DNA of 64,000 nt from JAVJSD01 sp040219575 (GTDB taxonomy: Bacteria; Planctomycetota; Planctomycetia; Pirellulales; Pirellulaceae), in contig JAVJSD010000034.1 of the NCBI GenBank assembly GCA_040219575.1, forward strand, positions 36,662 through 100,661, in the 5' to 3' direction. A program made the translations under genes and the position numbers. Below the pieces are notes generated by a model. That model was given only the letters and a program-made list of their open reading frames with translations. It did not search any database and had not been told where the DNA came from. The number at the start of each line of letters is the position of its first letter. The stretch's first letter is position 1. Shown here one piece after another: positions 58,444 to 64,000 of the stretch.

Positions 58444-58456
58444 GCGGGGGGTGAGT

Positions 58457-60685
58457 TCATTTCTCCCCCTTGAATTTGAGCTTGAACCCATCGTATGTCT
58501 GCCGGTTCGATCGCTCGATCTTGCAATGTTCCAACCGCCCAGTTCGTAGCAGTTCGCCGATCGCCTCATCGAAAGCCTTGCCCTTCTTGCCGCATCGATC
58601 CCGCAATTGGCTCTTGCTGTCGCGGTTGCCGTCGGCGGATCGCAGGGCGCCCTCGATCGCCTCTTTTGCATTTTCGACGTCCTTGCGGAACTGCTGCTCT
58701 CGCTTCTCCCGTCGGGCGTCCGCGGCGGTCTCCTGCGTCTGCTCGCGGGCCTCCTGCTCCGTCATCACGCTCACGTCCCAGAAACGCCCCTCGCTGCCGC
58801 TGGTGATGCCTTCCCTGATCTTCAACCCGTGCAGGCCGCCATGCCCCGCGCTGCCGCCGTACTGCAGCCACAGGTCATGCTCGCCGGTCCCCTGCCGATA
58901 GGGGCGGTTGCGGTTGACGCCGATCCACTGGCGGGCGAACTCGGCGAACCCGCTCCATGCCAGATCGGACAACTCGAGCGGCTCGTGGGCGTCGACCCGG
59001 TTCTTACGCGAGTGGTGCACAAGGATCATCATGCAGCCGCAGGCCCGGCAGACTTCGGAAACGCCGCGGAGCAGTTCCCCCTGCATCATCAGGTTGCCAG
59101 CGTCGCCGCCCGGCATGGTCAGGTAAGCCGGGTCGATCGCAACCACCTCGATCTCATTTTCGGTGAGCGTGCGTGCCAGGGCGTCCTGATGGGCGATGCT
59201 GCCGAACCTGGGCAGATCTTCACTCCACAGCAGATTGCCGACCTGGGCCAACTCGATCCCCATGCCCTTGCATTGCCGCCGCGCCGTTTCCTGAATGACG
59301 CCCATACCGCTCTCGCCGGTCATCACTAGGCAGCGCACCGCCCGCGTCACGTTGAAATAGCCGAGAAACTTCCCACCCGACGCCAACGACAGCAACAGGT
59401 CGAGCAGGATCGACGTCTTGAGCGCCTTCTGCGGCCCGAACAGGATCAGCGGTTGCATGGCCACCAGCAGCCACTCCACCAGAAACTCGATGTCGAACGT
59501 CGCCGCGTCCAACTCGGCCGACGTCATCAGCTTGTAGGTGATCGCCGGTTGCTGCTGCTGGGGCTCACGCCGAAACTGCCCGGCGTCCTGCCTCGCCGGC
59601 CGCTGATCGCCGTAGCCCTTGCCCTGCAGCGCCCGGGCCGCCGCCGAGAAGTCGCCGCCGTGGTTGATCGTGGCGTATACGGCGAAAGCGGAGTAGGTCG
59701 AGCATGATCGGCCGTCGCCAGCACCTTCGAACGGGTGAGCATTCGACGAGAAGCAGCAGAATTGCACGTTGCCGCTCTTGCTCACTAGGCCGACGGTCCC
59801 GCTGATTCCGCACGACTTGCCGGGCCGACGCACTCGCATCACGTCGCCGGTGCTGCCGCAGACCGTCCAACCGGCGCTCGCCAGCAGGTCGAGGATTGTT
59901 TCGGTCGTCGCTTGCTGGTTGAAGGAATCGCCGGGGGCCAGCCCGTCGCGAGGTTTGCCGTTTGCCTCGCCGGCGGGTTTCTGGTCGACGTGTCGATTGA
60001 ATGACTGGGCCACCGATAGCAGAATCTCCCGCTCGACAGCGCTGATAATCGGTATCCCGGTGATCGGTGGGCCGCCGACGTGTCGATACTCGCGCCCGGT
60101 TTTGTGGCATTTCCCTGGTGAACCCGGCGCGACGACGTAGCCGCCTTCGCCGCGTGTCTCGATCAGCGTTTCGGGTGCAAGGCGTTGCTCCCCGGTCCGC
60201 CGGTCGATGTTGGGCTCGCCGTCGCTGTTGAACTGGGGCCGCGGTTCGCTCTTCGCCAGCTTTGAATTGCCCGGGGGGGCGATGGTCGAGCGATAGAAGA
60301 TGTGCAGGCCGCCGCCGTCGCGAGGTGTCTGCGATTGCGGAAGTCGATCGAGTAGCCCGGGCGCCTCCGCCTCGACGGCCGCCTTGAACGGTTCAACCAG
60401 TTCGCCGTCGTCGATGTCGAGAATTTCCAGGTTGCCACTCACCTTGCCGCCGATAACCCCGATGCCGGCGGGCCCGTACCACTTCCGCAACTCGTCGCCG
60501 GTGGGCAACCGCTCTTGAAGGGGAAGCCAAGTCGCTGAGAGTTGGCCTTCGCCGTTTCCCCTTCTGGGCAGCAACCGCCAATCGGGGCCCTTGGTGCCAT
60601 CAGTGGCGATTGGCAGCACCGACAATCCGGCCGCCACGTATTTGCGGGCCAAGTCAAACGTAGACGATTGCCCATTGCCGGTCAC
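58457..60685 (-). CDS. Prim-pol / RepA-like helicase replication protein of a mobile element
   Basis: 742 aa from GTG 60685, overlapping the upstream stop (GTGA). The N-terminal half is a bifunctional primase-polymerase domain: YVAAGLSVLPIATDGTKGPD, WYGPAGIGVIGGKVSGNLEI, LDIDDGEL, and GGGLHIFYRS. A middle zinc-type segment (CGISGTVGLVSK ... CCFSSNAHPFEG) leads to a RecA/AAA_25-type helicase: ILFGPQKALKTSILLDLLLS (modified Walker A), RCLVMTGESGMG, VVAIDPAYLTMPGGD, CMMILVHHSRKN. The C-terminal tail is charged and helical. Such proteins replicate integrative elements, satellites and plasmids. Two excisionase-like genes precede it. No integrase is visible inside the window. Confidence 0.85.
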   Translation of the reverse strand: MTGNGQSSTFDLARKYVAAGLSVLPIATDGTKGPDWRLLPRRGNGEGQLSATWLPLQERLPTGDELRKWYGPAGIGVIGGKVSGNLEILDIDDGELVEPFKAAVEAEAPGLLDRLPQSQTPRDGGGLHIFYRSTIAPPGNSKLAKSEPRPQFNSDGEPNIDRRTGEQRLAPETLIETRGEGGYVVAPGSPGKCHKTGREYRHVGGPPITGIPIISAVEREILLSVAQSFNRHVDQKPAGEANGKPRDGLAPGDSFNQQATTETILDLLASAGWTVCGSTGDVMRVRRPGKSCGISGTVGLVSKSGNVQFCCFSSNAHPFEGAGDGRSCSTYSAFAVYATINHGGDFSAAARALQGKGYGDQRPARQDAGQFRREPQQQQPAITYKLMTSAELDAATFDIEFLVEWLLVAMQPLILFGPQKALKTSILLDLLLSLASGGKFLGYFNVTRAVRCLVMTGESGMGVIQETARRQCKGMGIELAQVGNLLWSEDLPRFGSIAHQDALARTLTENEIEVVAIDPAYLTMPGGDAGNLMMQGELLRGVSEVCRACGCMMILVHHSRKNRVDAHEPLELSDLAWSGFAEFARQWIGVNRNRPYRQGTGEHDLWLQYGGSAGHGGLHGLKIREGITSGSEGRFWDVSVMTEQEAREQTQETAADARREKREQQFRKDVENAKEAIEGALRSADGNRDSKSQLRDRCGKKGKAFDEAIGELLRTGRLEHCKIERSNRQTYDGFKLKFKGEK

Positions 60686-60885
60686 TTCTCGTTTCCCTCC
60701 GTCCGCTTGGCCTCAATGATCTTGACGCTGAATCCTCGCAGAAGCTGTTTGAAAGCAGCCGGAAGCATGAGTGCGACATTTCCCGCTGGGGGTGCATGAC
60801 GATCGTGTAAGTGGGCCGGCTCATGCGAGAAGGACGTCTGGGGCTCGCCCAAGAAAACGGGCGCCGCAGAAGACGAAGTATCCAC
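60682..60885 (-). CDS. Small protein upstream of prim-pol
   Basis: 67 aa at most. Only the C-terminal part (LPAAFKQLLRGFSVKIIEAK) looks like a real helix-strand unit, of the kind seen in small ORFs of phage replication modules. The stop overlaps the prim-pol GTG start (4 nt), supporting translation. The true start is uncertain; the Met in ALMLPAAF would leave only 28 residues. Confidence 0.4.
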   Translation of the reverse strand: MDTSSSAAPVFLGEPQTSFSHEPAHLHDRHAPPAGNVALMLPAAFKQLLRGFSVKIIEAKRTEGNEK

Positions 60886-60917
60886 AGGCTGGCTGGCAAG
60901 TCGGATCGTCTTCCGCT

Positions 60918-61172
60918 TCAGACATATTGCTTCGGCGAGGAACTGCTCCGACGGCGACGCTGTTGCGGTACGGGTGGCGAGGGCGACCGGCCGACGAGAA
61001 ACACTTCAAGATCGGACTCAGAGATGCGCCAAGACGGCCGGCCGCCACGGCGAGCGGAGACATCGGACGCCGACAGTTCGCCCGACTTGATCCACGACAA
61101 GACGGTGTGGACGGTGACGTCCAGTCGCTCAGCGACGTCTTTGGACCGGAGATAGGCAACCGACGCGCTCAC
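60918..61172 (-). CDS. Excisionase-like helix-turn-helix protein
   Basis: 84 aa. YLRSKDVAERLDVTVHTVLS, then WIKSGELSASD and GGRPSWRISESDLEVFL form a MerR/excisionase-type HTH (HTH_17). A basic Arg/Ser tail follows. Its ATG overlaps the stop of the preceding gene by 4 nt. Such proteins direct excision or regulate mobile-element genes. Confidence 0.85.
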   Translation of the reverse strand: MSASVAYLRSKDVAERLDVTVHTVLSWIKSGELSASDVSARRGGRPSWRISESDLEVFLVGRSPSPPVPQQRRRRSSSSPKQYV

Positions 61173-61372
61173 GATGACACCTCCTCGCCGTTGGGCGGGG
61201 GGATCCAGCCGCGTTTGCGCAGCGCGTCAACGATCGACGGGACTCGCTCGCTCGGGATTACCCGCTTACCGGCAAAACGTTCAGGCTCGGCTAGAGTGCC
61301 GTCTTCGAAGAGCCTCTGGACTCTCCAGGCGTCAACGCCGAGAAGTTCGGCGACCTCGCGGGTCGTGTGCAT
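61169..61372 (-). CDS. Second excisionase/MerR-like HTH protein
   Basis: 67 aa. TTREVAELLGVDAWRVQRLF, then EDGTLAEPERFAGKRVIPSE is a short winged HTH of the MerR/excisionase type. It is translationally coupled (4-nt overlap) to the next HTH gene. The tandem of two unlike HTH proteins before a prim-pol gene is a typical element control region. Confidence 0.8.
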   Translation of the reverse strand: MHTTREVAELLGVDAWRVQRLFEDGTLAEPERFAGKRVIPSERVPSIVDALRKRGWIPPPNGEEVSS

Positions 61373-61490
61373 GGTCGAATTGCTCCAGTCGCGTTGCGAA
61401 CATCACGATGGTGCAATTCTGGAGTGCGAGACGTGGGAACGGTCAAGACAAGCGAACGTGGGATAGCGACGTGGGATCGTGGGATAGTTT

Positions 61491-62549
61491 TTACTTTCCC
61501 ACACCTTCATCGCGCTCTTTCGTCGCTTTCTTGATGGCGGTGATTACTACTTCGCGACTCACATTCTCGCCAGTCTCTTCGTAGTGCTTGGTCCTGATTT
61601 TGGCATGGGAATGGAAGGTGTCTGTACCCTCAGCTTCGTACCAATCAAGCCATTTGTGGTCGCGATCATACGCGGGCCGCCATTTTTGCTTGCCCAGGGA
61701 CACGGCAGTCGCTTCGGATTGCCTTTCTCCACGAACAAACACTCGTGCGGCCCGCTCTGCCTCCATCGCAAGCGAGTTGGCCAGCTTCCCCACGCCCCCG
61801 TCCCAACGCCTTGCCAACGCATCGGCCAAGTCAGATTGCAGACGAGCTTGATCGGCTCGCCCCAGCTTCTCGAGATCCAACACAGCGAAGCGCACATTTG
61901 AGCGGAAGAGTTCTCCGGCATCTATAAAGGCCCCAAATAGCCTTTCCATTTCGCTCAGGTTGTCACTACAAAGTTCGCGAAGGTAGCACGCCATCTCTTT
62001 GGCTTCTCTCCAGCGGCACCAACCACTCCAAACAGGCAGTGGCGCCGATGGCTCGGTGGGCCAGGGCTTGGATTTGTGGCTGGCAATGAAGAGAAGGTTT
62101 GGCACTTTCAAATCGTCCAGTGATCCATACGACCCTGATTCTGGCAATGGCGGCGGACTGAAGGACGGCGGGAACGTGCAAGTTGGCCGCGAATCCATTT
62201 GACTCAGCACGATGTTATTGTGTGCGAGTTGCTCGCTACCCTGAATCGCCTCTGCATAAACTTTAAGCGCAGCGCGAAATGGCCGGCCATTCTTTACGGT
62301 CATGAACCAGTCGAACGGAAACGGATCCCGGTAGTCAACGAAGCATCGCCCAACAATGATGTACTCACTAGTACAATCGTCTGCGGGAGGAGCGACGAAA
62401 AACGAAGGCGGTGGCGGGACGGTGATGAGTGTCGGCCTCTCGCGCTCCCTCGCGTTTACCGATTCGGTCTTCTTCTTCCTTGTGGCCTTCTTCGCCCTTG
62501 CCGCGCGCTCTGCGGAGGTTTTTTTTGATCGTGCTGCACGCTTCGCCAT
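61491..62549 (-). CDS. Lysine/arginine-rich hypothetical protein
   Basis: 352 aa from ATG 62549; AAGGAG is 9 nt upstream. A very basic N-terminus (KRAARSKKTSAERAARAKKA) is followed by a proline-rich stretch (TLITVPPPPSFFVAPP), a globular part with VGRCFVDYRDPFPFDWFMTV, and a helical C-terminus ending in NVSREVVITAIKKATKERDE. The basic tail suggests nucleic-acid binding. No family recognised. The insertion sequence sits about 140 bp upstream and may have replaced its promoter. Confidence 0.5.
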   Translation of the reverse strand: MAKRAARSKKTSAERAARAKKATRKKKTESVNARERERPTLITVPPPPSFFVAPPADDCTSEYIIVGRCFVDYRDPFPFDWFMTVKNGRPFRAALKVYAEAIQGSEQLAHNNIVLSQMDSRPTCTFPPSFSPPPLPESGSYGSLDDLKVPNLLFIASHKSKPWPTEPSAPLPVWSGWCRWREAKEMACYLRELCSDNLSEMERLFGAFIDAGELFRSNVRFAVLDLEKLGRADQARLQSDLADALARRWDGGVGKLANSLAMEAERAARVFVRGERQSEATAVSLGKQKWRPAYDRDHKWLDWYEAEGTDTFHSHAKIRTKHYEETGENVSREVVITAIKKATKERDEGVGK

Positions 62550-62689
62550 GACACCATTCTCCTTTGCCGAGTCGGCCGCCCGCCGCCGCGCGAATGGTGG
62601 AACGTGGCGCCGGGCAGCCTGCGCGGGAGCTACCCGCACTCGGCCGAATCGAATCTTCGCCCCACGAACTGAGGCGACCGAGTAATTCA

Positions 62690-64000
62690 GGTTCATCCGG
62701 CTGAAGCGTATTGTGGTTGAAAAAATGCGGACATGCTGTTCCTATCTGTTGTTCTTGCAAGGACTTCAGACAGGAGATCAGCATGTCCACAAGTTTGTTG
62801 TACCATGCGTTCGGCGTACGCGGCTACCAGTACGTGCGGACGGAATACATCGAAGGCGGCGTGATGTTTGCTATCGAACCCAAGTCCAAGGCGTGTTGCT
62901 GTGCGGCTTGTGGCTCGAAGAACGTGTGGCGGCAGGGGAGCGTCATGCGGTCGTTTCGGACGTTGCCCATCGGGAGCCGCCCGGTGACGTTGACGGTGGA
63001 GATTCCACGGGTGTTGTGCCACGATTGTGGGAAAACCCGGCAAGTCGATGTGGGCTTTGCCGCGCCACGCCGGACGTACACCAAGTCGTTTGAACGCTAT
63101 GTGTTGGAGTTGTCCCGGCACATGACGATCAAGGCTGTCGCCGAGCACTTGAACGTGAGCTGGGACGTCGTCAAGGACATTCAGAAGCGGTATCTGTACA
63201 AGCGGTTCGACAAGCCAAAGCTCAAGCACCTCAAGCAGATCGCCATTGACGAGATCTCCATCGGCAAAGGCCATCGCTACGTGACGCTGGTGATGGACCT
63301 GAAAAGCGGCGCGGTCGTGCACGTGGGAGCGGGAAAAGGCGGCGATTCGCTGCTGCCGTTTTGGAAGCGGCTCCGCGCCAGCGGGGCGAAGGTCGAGGCG
63401 GTCGCCACCGACATGTCGCTGGCCTACATCGATGCGGTGACCAGCTACTTGCCCCAGGCCACGCTGGTGTTTGATCGCTTTCACGTGATCAAACTCTACA
63501 ACGAGAAGCTCTCGCAGTTGCGACGCGACCTGTACCGCCAGTTGACCGACACGATGGAGAAGTCGGCCCTCAAAGGCATTCGCTGGCTGTTGCTCAAGCG
63601 GTCGGAGAACTTGGACGCCACTCGCAACGAACCGGCTCGACTCGCAGAAGCCCTGCGGCTAAACGAACCGCTGGCCATCGCCTACTACCTGAAAGATGAA
63701 CTCAACGAGATCTGGGAGCAGGAGGATGAGCAGCAGGCGCAGGCCTTACTGATGGACTGGATTCTGTACGCCGAATCCACCGGCATCCGCATGCTGCATC
63801 AATTCGCCCGCACGCTTCGCGTCTACGCGCACGGCATCCTGGCCTGGTACGACCACCCAATCTCGACGGGGCCGCTGGAAGGAACCAACAACAAGATCAA
63901 AACCATGAAACGCCAGGCCTACGGATTCCGCGATCCCGAGTTCTTCCGACTCAAGATCCTCGGCATTCACGAAACACAATACGCTTTAGTCGGATGAACC
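62690..64000 (+). mobile_element. Complete ISL3-family insertion sequence
   Basis: Terminal inverted repeats GGTTCATCCGGCTGAAGCGT... (left, 62690-62715) and its complement (right, 63975-64000) match at 24 of 26 positions. The element is 1311 bp and its right end is the last base of the window. The target duplication cannot be checked because the right flank is missing; the left flank is GTAATTCA. Confidence 0.9.
62783..63997 (+). CDS. ISL3-family transposase
   Basis: 404 aa; AGGAG is 7 nt before the ATG. The N-terminal zinc-binding part shows CCAACGSKN and CHDCGKTRQVD, then an HTH (TIKAVAEHLNVSWDVVKDIQ). The DDE core has Asp in IAIDEISIGKGHRYVTLVMD, Asp in VATDMSLAYID (followed by VFDRFHVIKLYNEKL) and Glu in GPLEGTNNKIKTMKRQAYGF. 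The frame is uninterrupted and the stop codon TGA lies inside the right inverted repeat, so the IS looks intact and potentially active. Confidence 0.93.
   Translation: MSTSLLYHAFGVRGYQYVRTEYIEGGVMFAIEPKSKACCCAACGSKNVWRQGSVMRSFRTLPIGSRPVTLTVEIPRVLCHDCGKTRQVDVGFAAPRRTYTKSFERYVLELSRHMTIKAVAEHLNVSWDVVKDIQKRYLYKRFDKPKLKHLKQIAIDEISIGKGHRYVTLVMDLKSGAVVHVGAGKGGDSLLPFWKRLRASGAKVEAVATDMSLAYIDAVTSYLPQATLVFDRFHVIKLYNEKLSQLRRDLYRQLTDTMEKSALKGIRWLLLKRSENLDATRNEPARLAEALRLNEPLAIAYYLKDELNEIWEQEDEQQAQALLMDWILYAESTGIRMLHQFARTLRVYAHGILAWYDHPISTGPLEGTNNKIKTMKRQAYGFRDPEFFRLKILGIHETQYALVG

Larger units (their letters stand above)
57193..58456. other. 1.26-kb gene-poor region
   Basis: Several short frames exist, but none has convincing protein character. 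One minus-strand frame (57725-57892, MDTRTIATHSYTTTYDDVDT, then PKKRAHFRGDF) could be a decayed small gene. The right end holds a long hairpin (58343-58393) and three GCCGAGTG copies. It separates the chromosomal protease gene from the replication module of a mobile element. Confidence 0.5.

Overview
The window looks like part of a planctomycete chromosome (probably Pirellulales-like). Coding GC is high, and there are two giant proteins that begin with a basic leader followed by a LEPR-xLL type motif. It also holds TPR-heavy sulfotransferase and glycosyltransferase genes, and starts at GTG and TTG are common. The lineage is inferred from these protein families only; no rRNA, tRNA or CRISPR was seen.

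1-30 kb is a surface and extracellular protein region. A giant minus-strand protein (Calx-beta, a Pro-Thr linker, PKD, about 12 tandem-95 repeats, then a Gly/Ser/Thr repeat tail) runs off the left edge. Next is a tight three-gene plus-strand operon (JmjC/cupin-like hydroxylase, DUF6065-like, sulfotransferase). Then comes a graveyard of recombinase and transposase remains with a 310-bp tandem duplication. A 3200-residue RHS/YD-repeat protein follows, with an exchangeable AT-rich C-terminal tip and an ankyrin lipoprotein gene directly downstream that is a candidate immunity or partner gene. A TPR-sulfotransferase and a duplicated TPR-glycosyltransferase follow.

30-41.5 kb is a mosaic. Intact accessory genes (a GAF-like membrane protein, a possible PD-(D/E)xK nuclease, a NUC-fold protein without its DRGH motif plus a membrane partner, an S8 protease plus a membrane partner) are separated by truncated and even inverted pieces of phage or plasmid genes (ParB-like, methylase, terminase, primase, HlyD-type GAF).

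41.9-55.2 kb is an eight-gene plus-strand defence-type operon. The order is SNF2 helicase with DUF3883, HD dNTP hydrolase-like, YwgA-like, an unknown protein with a weak DarT-like N-terminus, DUF1156 DNA methylase, a small antitoxin, a PIN toxin, and a HEPN-DUF499 ATPase. Most junctions overlap by 1-8 nt, so the genes are probably translated together. The methylase has a low-GC central segment that fits a swap of its specificity region.

55.2-64 kb holds a convergent trypsin-TPR membrane protein, a gene-poor 1.2 kb, and a small mobile-element replication module (prim-pol/helicase, a small ORF, two excisionase-like HTH proteins). A lysine-rich unknown gene and a complete ISL3-family insertion sequence, whose right inverted repeat ends exactly at base 64000, close the window.
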